A stretch of 64,000 nt of DNA. Source: Acetobacterium sp965140355 (GTDB lineage Bacteria > Bacillota > Clostridia > Eubacteriales > Eubacteriaceae). Below the pieces are notes generated by a model. It saw only the letters and a list, made by a program, of their open reading frames with translations, was not told the DNA's origin and did not search any database. The stretch spans positions 496,001-560,000 of the forward strand of contig OZ223193.1 of assembly GCA_965140355.1 (NCBI GenBank), in the 5' to 3' direction. Position 1 is the stretch's first letter. Each line of letters starts with the position of its first letter. Positions 37,761 to 46,021 of the stretch are shown here, one piece after another. The position numbers and the translations under genes are program-made.

Positions 37761-37792
37761 GGCGTCACATCAGTTTCCTAATGTGACGCCTT
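37757..37792 (-). terminator. strong promoter-proximal terminator before the permease operon
   Basis: On the minus strand AAGGCGTCACAT pairs perfectly with ATGTGACGCCTT. The stem extends by T-G, A-T and G-C pairs to a GAAA tetraloop and is followed by TTTTTTT. It lies about 80 nt after the regulator gene, yet also about 15 nt after the start site predicted from the promoter at 37815-37843, so it may act as an attenuator. Confidence 0.85.
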
Positions 37793-37814
37793 CGTCATCT
37801 CTTTTGGTGAGCTT

Positions 37815-37843
37815 ATTATATCTCGACGCTAATTTTATGTCAA
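37815..37843 (-). promoter_or_regulatory. consensus sigma-70-type promoter of the permease operon
   Basis: On the minus strand TTGACA (rc of 37838-37843), exactly 17 bp, then TATAAT (rc of 37815-37820): a perfect consensus match. The predicted start is near 37808. Confidence 0.85.
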
Positions 37844-37878
37844 TATATTATTTTTAATAAAAAGTTGTCATAAAATTG

Positions 37879-39345
37879 TCATTCGTTATCCAACATCCTT
37901 CTTAATTGCTTTTTGGTCCATTCATCATTTTTAGCAATCAACGGAATTTGGTTCCAGATCTCTTTTAAATAATTAAAATACCCCCCTACCACTGTTAATT
38001 CTTTACAATACATCCGGCGATCATAATATTCAGAATTCCAGGCAATAACAATACTATCGTCTTGAACCACAATTTCGGTATTATCAATATTCAAATTCAG
38101 ATCATTAAATGAGGTCACCACCAATGTATAGATCTCACTGGCTTTAAACTTTGAAATATACTCCAGCTGTTCTCTAAAAAAAGCATTGGCTATTTTCGCC
38201 TCTTTGCCAATAACCTGGGATAAGTCATAATCAATAAAATATTCCTGCTGCAATGCCTTTTCGATCGCATCAAGATCATAAATTTGTCGATAATTAAATT
38301 TATCTCTTAATTCTTTGCGTTTTCGATTTGCTTTTAAGCAGATTGCCATTTTTTCTCCACTCACCTCATTGGCAACCAATATCCGTTCGAGTAAATGAAG
38401 CGGCATATTTCGAAAGGTAGGCAAGTGATTAATCATATAGGTTAACTGATTCGGTTTAAAATTCTCTTCCATTAAATCGACCATTTTCATGACATCGGTC
38501 AATTTTGATGTATAAATGAGCCGTTTTGATTTTCTGGCAATAGATGCAACCATTTTTAGATAGAAATTGACACTCATCGAATCGCGATGAAGCATCGTCA
38601 AATTTTCACCATTCGCATCCTCAAGACTCATGCCTACCATTGCAATATAATTTTCGACCGCATAAATACTTTTTTTATAAAACTCTTTTATGTCTTTTTG
38701 AAAATAAAGAACTTCCACTTCTTTTTTTAAATAAATCGGCAGCCATCGTAAAATCACTACATAAGGTTTATATTGGTCTGTCATTTTATCAATAATCACC
38801 ACTTTATGACCAGCTTCAATAACCCGTTTAATACTGTCAACCATTTCCCGAACCGACTCTGCCCCCAGAATATCCCATTTAACATCGCCAAAATCACCGA
38901 TGTAAATCTTTTGTCCCGGTGGTAAAAATTGAACGGTATCCCAAAATATTTTAACCGCCTGCTTCCAGCCCGCATATCCAGAATAAACCTCTACCGGCGC
39001 TTCCGGCTGATGATTTAACAATTCGCCTCTTTCTAATATCTCTAATGAATCAACCGTCATCCAAACGCTTAACATTTCAATTATTTCATCATCCGTTTTG
39101 TTTTCTTTATTCATTCCATCGTTAGAAAGCAATGAAATAATTCGCTGTTTTTGAAATGTATACGGCTCACTTAAAAAATAAGCGGCAATTCGTTTACTAT
39201 ACTTAGAGCGATATTTCAATTTTCGCTGACCACTCCGCCATTTACTCACCGCGGTTGTATCTGTTCCAATTGCCAGTGCCAATTCCTTCCCACTAATTCC
39301 CAGCATATCCATTAAATAACCTATTCTTGTATTAATTTGCGCCAT
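37879..39345 (-). CDS. helix-turn-helix regulator with a large unknown sensor region
   Basis: A 488-residue protein. Residues about 1-60 form an XRE-like helix-turn-helix (MLGISGKELALAIGTDTTAV, then SKWRSGQRKL). The remaining roughly 420 residues match no domain I know. They contain segments such as GQKIYIGDFGDVKWDILGAE, followed by a region that recalls a Rossmann-like or periplasmic-binding-like fold, but this is impression only. There are no membrane segments. GGAGAGAGG precedes the ATG at 39345. It lies immediately upstream of the amine operon on the same strand and is the likely regulator of it. Confidence 0.8.
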   Translation of the reverse strand: MAQINTRIGYLMDMLGISGKELALAIGTDTTAVSKWRSGQRKLKYRSKYSKRIAAYFLSEPYTFQKQRIISLLSNDGMNKENKTDDEIIEMLSVWMTVDSLEILERGELLNHQPEAPVEVYSGYAGWKQAVKIFWDTVQFLPPGQKIYIGDFGDVKWDILGAESVREMVDSIKRVIEAGHKVVIIDKMTDQYKPYVVILRWLPIYLKKEVEVLYFQKDIKEFYKKSIYAVENYIAMVGMSLEDANGENLTMLHRDSMSVNFYLKMVASIARKSKRLIYTSKLTDVMKMVDLMEENFKPNQLTYMINHLPTFRNMPLHLLERILVANEVSGEKMAICLKANRKRKELRDKFNYRQIYDLDAIEKALQQEYFIDYDLSQVIGKEAKIANAFFREQLEYISKFKASEIYTLVVTSFNDLNLNIDNTEIVVQDDSIVIAWNSEYYDRRMYCKELTVVGGYFNYLKEIWNQIPLIAKNDEWTKKQLRRMLDNE

Positions 39346-39426
39346 ATAACCTCTCTCCAAAATCATCATTTCATTTTCAAATAACTAGACTTTTACCAAA
39401 CCGATTCTATTCTTAGTAACCGTCAA

Positions 39427-40215
39427 TTAGTATAACTCTGGTCGTCGATCCAAAAATACGGTCATGTTCTTCCTGACTTCTTCCAATTCTGATGGATCGA
39501 CATCGGCCAAAATCATTTTTTCTTCAGGTTCTGTCCCCGCATCCGCCAACAGCTCTCCCAATGGATCAATAATCATTGAATTTCCGCCATTTTGTTGATC
39601 TTTCAATGCTTCGCCACAGCCATTAACGGCGACCACAAACATCTGATTTTCGATGGCTCTGGCCTGATTTAAAATACGCCAGTGACCAACTCGTTTCAGG
39701 GGCCATTCGGCCGGCACAAAAAGCACCTTCGTTCCGGCTAACGCCTGTTTTCTGGACCACTCGGGAAAGCGAACCTCATAACAAGTAATAATACCACATG
39801 AAATTCCGTCAAGTGAAAAAGTAGCCAACCGATCTCCTGCCCCAAAACGTTTGTCTTCACCGGCAAAACTAAAAAGATGTGCTTTATCATAATCAGCAAT
39901 GATCCGCCCTTCGCGATTGGCAACATAACCGGTATTGAAATATTCCTGACCTTTTTTTGTTGCCACCGAACCCCCGACAATATTGATGTGCAACTCCTTT
40001 GACAGTTTCGCAAGAAAATCTTTTGTCCGTTGGCCATCCTCATCAGCCAGCCGTTCGGCCATCACATTAGTCAAAAAACCGCCGCTCCACATTTCGGGAA
40101 GCACCACCACATCGGCTTTCGCCGCAGCGGCTTTATTAATCCAACTTTCAGCTTTAAGATAATTTGCGTCAAGTTTTTTTAATTCTACATCCATTTGAAT
40201 TACAGCTATTTTCAT
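39427..40215 (-). CDS. nitrilase-superfamily carbon-nitrogen hydrolase
   Basis: A 262-residue amidase of the nitrilase fold with the full Glu-Lys-Cys triad: VLPEMWSGG (Glu), DKAHLFSF (Lys) and GIITCYEVRFPEW (Cys). Length and motifs are those of omega-amidase-like proteins (YafV/NIT2 group), which hydrolyse alpha-ketoglutaramate and similar amides. The start at 40215 follows AAGGAG. It lies upstream of the amine operon regulator on the same strand. A role in clearing gamma-amides made by that operon is possible but inferred. Confidence 0.92.
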   Translation of the reverse strand: MKIAVIQMDVELKKLDANYLKAESWINKAAAAKADVVVLPEMWSGGFLTNVMAERLADEDGQRTKDFLAKLSKELHINIVGGSVATKKGQEYFNTGYVANREGRIIADYDKAHLFSFAGEDKRFGAGDRLATFSLDGISCGIITCYEVRFPEWSRKQALAGTKVLFVPAEWPLKRVGHWRILNQARAIENQMFVVAVNGCGEALKDQQNGGNSMIIDPLGELLADAGTEPEEKMILADVDPSELEEVRKNMTVFLDRRPELY

Positions 40216-40323
40216 GTCTTTCTCCTTTTTACGCAACCTCGAAACCTCGAAGCAGTTATTAAAAACTTCCGCTGACAAGCGCCACCAGAATACTGTTGCG
40301 CTAATCTTTTGGCCATCACCGCG

Positions 40324-41850
40324 CTACATTAACGGCGCGACAATTCTTAGGATCGCTTGACCAATTTTTTTCGCAAATGATATTTTTTCCCAATCGTAAT
40401 AACAAATTTCGCGACTCGCCTCAATCACTGCTAATAAATCCGCTTTTACGTCAAAAACAGTTTGGGAACCATAAATCCATGTCCCGCATTCATAATTCCA
40501 GATAAGACTTCGATAATCCATATTAATCGAACCAATAATCGCCACTTGATCATCGGTAATTAAAACTTTTCCATGAATAAATCCGGGTGAATATTCATAA
40601 ACTCTGACCCCTTCAGCCAGCAAATCACCATAAAAAGCCCGAGTCGTCGCATAGACCAGTTTTTTATCGGGAATTCCCGGTGTAATAATGCGCACATCAA
40701 CACCACTTCTTGCCGCCAACAAAATACAGTTCGTCAAATCAGTATCTAGAATAAGATAAGGGGTTGTAATATAAACATATTCTTTCGCATTGGCAAAAAT
40801 ATTCATATAAGTATTTTCGGCCGGATTTTTCAAATTATTGGGGCCGTCACAAAACGGCATTACCAGTCCCTTTATTTGCGGATATTTTTTCGTGCCGCGA
40901 TAGTTTTCCAGATTTGATACTTCCCCGGTTGAATATTCCCACATGCTAAGAAACATAACGGTAAAACTAAGCACTGCGTCACCTTCCAGCCGCACCGCCA
41001 TGTCTTTCCAATGTCCAAACCTGAGCTTTTCGTTAATGTATTCATCGCCAATGTTGATCCCCCCGGAAATGGCCACATGACCATCAACGATAGTCATTTT
41101 TCGATGATCACGATAACTGATAAATCTAAACAGCGATGCCGATAAGGGATTAAAGGGAGTACTACGAATTTTGTGTTTCGCACAAGTCTCATAAAAATCT
41201 TTTGGCAGGGTCGAAATGCTTCCCATTTCGTCTACCATGATTCGCACTTCAACACCTGCTGCCGCTTTTTTGAATAGTGCTGACATTAATTCATCATACA
41301 TTTTTCCTCCGGTGACAATGAAATACTCCAGAAAAATAAATTTCTCTGCTGTTTCAATTGCTTCCAGATTAGCTCGATGCATTTCTTCGCCAAGTTTTAA
41401 ATAGCGAGTTTGGGTATTTTCCCAAATCGGCAAACCACTTAAACGGTTAATCAGGTCAACTTCCTTTTTAATTCCAGAATCTTCAATTGCCGCAAATACC
41501 TGCTTATTCTGAGCTAACTTAGCATAGGTGTTTTTATTAATTGCTAACCACCGGGCCTTAACTTTTTTCGACACATGCTGTCGCCCCCAAACAAAATAAA
41601 GGACCACCCCAATCGCTGGAAAAACCAGCACAAAAATGATCCAGGACATCTTATAAGCGGCTGATTTTTTACGATAAACGATATTTAATACCACCAACAC
41701 CGCTATCACTTCAAACAACCAATAAGCAATTATTGCATCATCAGAAAATCCCAGAATCATGATTCCAATAACCGTCAATTGCAATAATATAAGCCCCAGA
41801 TTAATTACTAACCTAAAGCGGCTCTGAAAACCGCTTGGTGTACTTTTCAT
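40324..41850 (-). CDS. cls: cardiolipin synthase
   Basis: A 508-residue phospholipase D-type enzyme that joins two phosphatidylglycerol molecules at the membrane. Two N-terminal membrane helices (about 10-60) and two HKD motifs are present: HRKMTIVDG (about 237) and HGKVLITDD (about 420). Both keep His, Lys and Asp. Domain order and length are typical for Firmicute cardiolipin synthases. Monocistronic. Confidence 0.95.
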   Translation of the reverse strand: MKSTPSGFQSRFRLVINLGLILLQLTVIGIMILGFSDDAIIAYWLFEVIAVLVVLNIVYRKKSAAYKMSWIIFVLVFPAIGVVLYFVWGRQHVSKKVKARWLAINKNTYAKLAQNKQVFAAIEDSGIKKEVDLINRLSGLPIWENTQTRYLKLGEEMHRANLEAIETAEKFIFLEYFIVTGGKMYDELMSALFKKAAAGVEVRIMVDEMGSISTLPKDFYETCAKHKIRSTPFNPLSASLFRFISYRDHRKMTIVDGHVAISGGINIGDEYINEKLRFGHWKDMAVRLEGDAVLSFTVMFLSMWEYSTGEVSNLENYRGTKKYPQIKGLVMPFCDGPNNLKNPAENTYMNIFANAKEYVYITTPYLILDTDLTNCILLAARSGVDVRIITPGIPDKKLVYATTRAFYGDLLAEGVRVYEYSPGFIHGKVLITDDQVAIIGSINMDYRSLIWNYECGTWIYGSQTVFDVKADLLAVIEASREICYYDWEKISFAKKIGQAILRIVAPLM

Positions 41851-42229
41851 CCTATCCTCCTTAATTTTATTATCTCAAATTTAACTAAACGCAATTAAAT
41901 CTCCGGTCTATTTAGCATAGAAGCCAAACAAGCACTTTTCCAGTTCTAATAATTATATGCGATGTATCAACGATATACAATATGCCTTTTTATTTTCGAA
42001 ATTCTGATCATGTTAAGCTATTTACGATCTTTTTTAGTTACATTCCATCATATCTCATATTTTAAGATGATTTTTAGCTCTTTTTAATATCAATCATAAT
42101 TAATTTTTAAGTATTCGTTATCGAACATCCTATTTTTGATGATTTTAGTTAAGCTATCTTTGTTTAAAGGGCCATCATTGCATTATGTAATCGTTATTAT
42201 TGTAAATAAAAATAATATTACAAAAATTG
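41851..42229. other. AT-rich divergent intergenic region
   Basis: About 380 bp of very AT-rich DNA between the divergent cardiolipin synthase and UroD/CobW operons. Apart from the promoter at its right end I see no gene and no clear operator. Confidence 0.5.
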
Positions 42230-42258
42230 TTGACAAAACCAATTTTGAATATTAAACT
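42230..42258 (+). promoter_or_regulatory. promoter of the UroD/CobW/His-rich operon
   Basis: TTGACA (42230-42235), a 17-bp spacer and TAAACT (42253-42258), followed by a short leader and a AAGGAGG ribosome site. Confidence 0.8.
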
Positions 42259-42291
42259 AGTTTATAATTCAATCATTCAAGGAGGACTAAT

Positions 42292-43308
42292 ATGACAGCA
42301 CATTTGACTCAAAAGGAAAACTTTTTACGCGTGGCCCGGGGCGAAATGCCTGAATATGTACCGGTTTCAACATTTTTAGGCCCAGACGAACCACTTATTA
42401 CGATGGCCGATCCTTGTATTTTAGGAAGTTTTAGAGGTCCCGGCGGCGGCGTTGACCCCTGGGGCGTTACTTTTGTAACCGGCGAAGAAGTTAATTTTGC
42501 CGCTTTACCAAAACCCAATGATTTTATTCTGACCGATATAACCAAATGGCGGGATGTTATTAAAGCCCCTGACTATACTGGTTTTGACTGGGAAGCTGCG
42601 GCCAAAGCAGACTATAAAAAATATGTTAAAGATCCCAATCAAACCGCTTATGTACTCAGTGGTTATGCTGATCTCTTTCAGCAATTTATCGGTTTTATGG
42701 GCTTTACTGAGGGCTTGTGTGCTATTTATGAAGAACCCGAAGAAGTCGAAGAACTACTCGATTATATGTTAGAGCACTCCCTTTATATCACTAAAAACTT
42801 ACTTCACTATTACAAACCCGAAGGTTATTATCTTCTTGATGATACCGCTTCAAAACTGAACCCTTTCATCTCACCCAAAGTATTTGAAGAAATGTTTGTC
42901 CCGCGTTATAAAAAATGTCTTGATTTAGTCCGTGATGAAAACGTTCCGATCTTTTACCATAACTGCGGTCGTTGCGAAGATTTAATGCCGTCAATGATCG
43001 ATATTGGTGTAAACGTTTGGGACCCTGCCCAATTGGAGAATGATCTGGTTGGAATGAAACAAAAATATGGCTCTAAACTGGCTATCAATGGCGGTTTTGA
43101 GTTTAGCATGCCTAGTACCTGGCCAATTATTGATGAAGAAGAAGTTCGTCAGGCGGTCCGGGATACCTTTGCTGAGCTGGCTCCCAATGGCGGTTTTATC
43201 TTTAGTGGGATGATTAAATCACTGGATTTTTTTGATCCCAAAGTTCAAGAAGTAAATGGTTGGATTACCGACGAGGCAAAGAAATTAAGCCAAACGGTTT
43301 ATCAATAA
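42292..43308 (+). CDS. UroD-fold methyltransferase with His-x-Cys motif
   Basis: A 338-residue uroporphyrinogen decarboxylase superfamily protein of a lineage distinct from the two cassette copies. It carries IFYHNCGRCEDLMPSMIDIG, where H-N-C matches the first two zinc ligands of MtaA/MtbA-type methyltransferases. The usual third Cys near the C-terminus is not evident (GGFIFSGMIKS), so the metal site may use another residue. No corrinoid gene is adjacent. It is the first gene of an operon with a CobW GTPase and a His-rich protein, suggesting its metal is supplied by them. Confidence 0.88.
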   Translation: MTAHLTQKENFLRVARGEMPEYVPVSTFLGPDEPLITMADPCILGSFRGPGGGVDPWGVTFVTGEEVNFAALPKPNDFILTDITKWRDVIKAPDYTGFDWEAAAKADYKKYVKDPNQTAYVLSGYADLFQQFIGFMGFTEGLCAIYEEPEEVEELLDYMLEHSLYITKNLLHYYKPEGYYLLDDTASKLNPFISPKVFEEMFVPRYKKCLDLVRDENVPIFYHNCGRCEDLMPSMIDIGVNVWDPAQLENDLVGMKQKYGSKLAINGGFEFSMPSTWPIIDEEEVRQAVRDTFAELAPNGGFIFSGMIKSLDFFDPKVQEVNGWITDEAKKLSQTVYQ

Positions 43309-43354
43309 AAAATTAATCCTAAAAACAAATAATCAAGAGAATCAGGTGCAGAAA

Positions 43355-43975
43355 ATGAAAGTAATAATCTTAGGTGGATTTTTAGGTTCCGGAAAAACAA
43401 GTGTCGTTATTCAACTCGCTAAATATATTGTCGGGGAAACGCTTGAGGACATGACCAAAGTTGTCATTTTAGAAAATGAAATTGGCGAAGTCAGTGTCGA
43501 TGATAAAATGCTTCAAAACAGCGGTTATGAGGTTGCCAATCTCTTTTCCGGCTGTGTCTGCTGTACTATGGCTGGCGAACTCACGATTGGACTTCATAAT
43601 ATCATCCGCGATTTTAATCCCGAAATCGTGATTATGGAAGCCACCGGTGTCGCTTATCCGCGTAATATCCGAAAAACCATTAATCAGTCACTTCCGGAAA
43701 TTGACTGTCAGGTCACTTGTATTGCCGATGCCAAGCGCTGGCAACGACTGCTACGGCCAATGGAAATGCTGTTAGAAGGGCAATTGGAGGATGCTGATAC
43801 CATTCTTATCAATAAAACTGATTTGGTTGACATTGACACCTTAGCCGCGGTAAAAACTTCGATCCAAACGTTTAATCATCATGCCGAAATTTTTAGTATC
43901 AGCGCAACACAAACAATTGAACCCAACATTTTTGATGCCATGCTGCGAACCGAAAAAGAAAGGACCAATTTATGA
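43355..43975 (+). CDS. CobW/G3E-family metallochaperone GTPase
   Basis: A 206-residue G3E GTPase. P-loop GGFLGSGKTS (about 7-16), a metal-binding CxCC motif (SGCVCCTM), the switch E-A-T-G-V and the guanine site NKTD are visible. The C-terminal CobW_C domain is absent as a fused part. These proteins deliver Zn, Co or Ni to client enzymes by GTP hydrolysis in the cytoplasm. The ATG at 43355 follows AGGTG. Its position after a putative metal-dependent methyltransferase suggests that enzyme is the client. Confidence 0.92.
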   Translation: MKVIILGGFLGSGKTSVVIQLAKYIVGETLEDMTKVVILENEIGEVSVDDKMLQNSGYEVANLFSGCVCCTMAGELTIGLHNIIRDFNPEIVIMEATGVAYPRNIRKTINQSLPEIDCQVTCIADAKRWQRLLRPMEMLLEGQLEDADTILINKTDLVDIDTLAAVKTSIQTFNHHAEIFSISATQTIEPNIFDAMLRTEKERTNL

Positions 43976-44418
43976 GCACCGAACATCACAGCCAACACAT
44001 CCATGATGAAAATTGCCAATGCGGAGGTCATGATGACCATCATCATTCTGAAGCCCATCATCACCACGAACATCAGCATGAGGCTCAAGCCATCACGGTA
44101 AAAACCCATGAAACCAGCATTGTCGGTTCCTATCAGTTTGATCTTGATCAACCTTTTGATGAAGCCCAACTTAACCTTGATTCGTGGTTACAACAAGTGG
44201 CTAAGGAAGTCATCGATCTGGGCGGTATTATTGGGCATATCAAGGCCTTTCTTAATTCTGAAGGAAAAAATTGCATGATTTCGATTACTGAAGACGACTC
44301 CCAAAAACATTATGGTGAAGGTTGCCGTTGCCACGTAGAAGGCGTCGCCATTGTCTTTTGTATCCAGCCGGAACAGCTGGAAACGATCCTTTATCGCATT
44401 TTTCCTGTATCGCGATAA
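43972..44418 (+). CDS. histidine-rich metal-binding protein
   Basis: A 148-residue protein whose first 40 residues contain about 15 His plus a Cys-x-Cys (DENCQCGGHDDHHHSEAHHH), an evident Zn/Co/Ni reservoir or sensor. The C-terminal part (about 45-148) is a compact domain with further cysteines (GEGCRCHVEG). The start ATG overlaps the GTPase stop codon (ATGA), so the two are translated together. It may be the split-off C-terminal or accessory domain of the CobW chaperone. The C-terminal fold is not one I can name with confidence. Confidence 0.85.
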   Translation: MSTEHHSQHIHDENCQCGGHDDHHHSEAHHHHEHQHEAQAITVKTHETSIVGSYQFDLDQPFDEAQLNLDSWLQQVAKEVIDLGGIIGHIKAFLNSEGKNCMISITEDDSQKHYGEGCRCHVEGVAIVFCIQPEQLETILYRIFPVSR

Positions 44419-44479
44419 ACCCTCATTCAACAAACTAGCAACCTTACGACTAATTGGTTTGCTTTATAAATTATTGCCT

Positions 44480-44516
44480 CATGCACCGAACTGCTTAATA
44501 AGCAGTTCGGTGCATG
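44480..44516 (+). terminator. hairpin after the His-rich gene
   Basis: CATGCACCGAACTGCTT pairs perfectly with AAGCAGTTCGGTGCATG with a three-base loop; the following T-tract is weak (ATCAGCATTTT). It lies between convergent genes. Confidence 0.65.
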
Positions 44517-44547
44517 ATCAGCATTTTACTCCTTTAGCACCACTTTT

Positions 44548-45235
44548 TTAATAAATAAGTCTACCAATTGAATGAACATAATGTAATTCACCGGTTATTT
44601 GATTTTTTAATTCAAATTCAATATTATAAGGTCCCTTTTGCTGAATCAAATTTTGAAGACTTTGATCCATTAAGTCATAATAAGCCGGGAGAACACTTTT
44701 ACGTGCCAAATCCAAGGAAATATACTCAGACCTATAATCAATGCCATATAAATTAAAAGCCTCTTCGGAAGCCCACATTTTTTTGGTCTCTAAATTCAAT
44801 TCCCAATTCCCGACATGGGCCATTTTTTTGAGCAGCAATTAAGCGGCTTTCACTCTCCTTTAAAGCGTTTTCTAATCGCTTCCGAGCTGTGATATCAACA
44901 ATAATAATAGCAACCTCACCAATATTCGTTGAGCAAATTGTTGTTTCAACATACTTCCCCGAATCAGATGAAAAACTCTCAAATCGTTCTGATTCTCCCG
45001 ACAAAGCAACGTTACCACATATCTCAATCCAGGCTTTTTCGGTATTTGGATCAATCTGCAAGATTGTTTTTCCGATTAGCACACTACCTTCCAAACCCAT
45101 CAACTGCCAAAAACAGTCATTAACACTGATAAACCGATAGTCGACTGAATTTCCGTTATTGTCACGGAGAATTCTACATTGTGCATAACCGACTGATGAT
45201 TTTTTAATTACCGTTTTCTTTCTATTTTCTTTCAT
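44548..45235 (-). pseudogene. decayed PAS-domain sensor gene
   Basis: Two overlapping frames together encode about 228 residues with two PAS domains (first FISVNDCFWQLMGLEGSVLI, second MAHVGNWELNLETKKMWASE). The switch lies at the A7 run on the minus strand (rc of 44823-44829): one A fewer joins RLIAAQK to MAHVGNWE. The protein then stops after VHSIGRLIY, where PAS-GGDEF or PAS-kinase proteins normally continue, so the output domain is gone. The frameshift alone could be a sequencing error; the truncation suggests real decay. Confidence 0.7.
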
Positions 45236-45320
45236 CAGATATTATTGGCCCCTTCTATTACTGACAATCATTTGTTAATATAACAAAGACTCCCAGCTTT
45301 GATTTTTTCCGAGTATAAAA

Positions 45321-45944
45321 TCAAATTAAGTTCTTATAATAAAAAATAGCTAGTTGAGTTCGATCCCGTAGTTCAAGCTTTTCCAGAATAATGCTGATTC
45401 GATTTCTAACCGTTCCTTCACTTAAATACAAGCTGTTAGCCACTTCACGATTGCTCAGTCCCTGGGCAACCAGATCAATAAGTTCCCGTTCTTTGTCACT
45501 TAACTCAAAATGATCCGCCTCATGATGACTGATGTGATTCATCAAATCCGGTATTTTGGTCACGATATCCTGACCAAAAACACTTTGACCGGCAGCTACC
45601 GCCTGAAGTGACGGAACGATACTCTCAAAATCCTGCTTAATCAGATAACCTTTTGCCCCAATTTTAAGCGCTTTAATAATATATTCATCGTCCAAAAAGG
45701 TCGTCAAAAATAATATTCTTGCTTCTTTTTCTTCCGCAAGAATGATCCCGGCGGCTTCCAGTCCAGTCATTCCCTCCATTCTGATATCCATCAGCAGAAC
45801 ATCCGGTTTTAGCTGACGATACAACGCAATGGCATCGTGCCCATTGTGACCCATTCCAATCACTTCAATATCGCCTTGCGATTCAATAATGGTTTTTAGT
45901 GATGCACACACCAGTCGGTCATCATCAACAACAACAATCTTCAT
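45321..45944 (-). CDS. NarL/LuxR-family response regulator
   Basis: A 207-residue regulator. The receiver domain has the acidic pocket VVVDDD (6-9), phosphoacceptor Asp53 (LLMDIRM) and the later Thr and Lys. The LuxR helix-turn-helix (about 140-205, ELIDLVAQGLSNREVANSLY) is C-terminal. It lies 77 nt downstream of a cognate histidine kinase and is divergent from an ABC exporter operon, which it probably controls. Confidence 0.95.
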   Translation of the reverse strand: MKIVVVDDDRLVCASLKTIIESQGDIEVIGMGHNGHDAIALYRQLKPDVLLMDIRMEGMTGLEAAGIILAEEKEARILFLTTFLDDEYIIKALKIGAKGYLIKQDFESIVPSLQAVAAGQSVFGQDIVTKIPDLMNHISHHEADHFELSDKERELIDLVAQGLSNREVANSLYLSEGTVRNRISIILEKLELRDRTQLAIFYYKNLI

Positions 45945-46021
45945 GGTCCCCCCTGCGTTTCTATTTTTGTTATTTCTAAACGATATTTATTGCCTAAAAT
46001 CTAGTTTTACAACCACCAATA

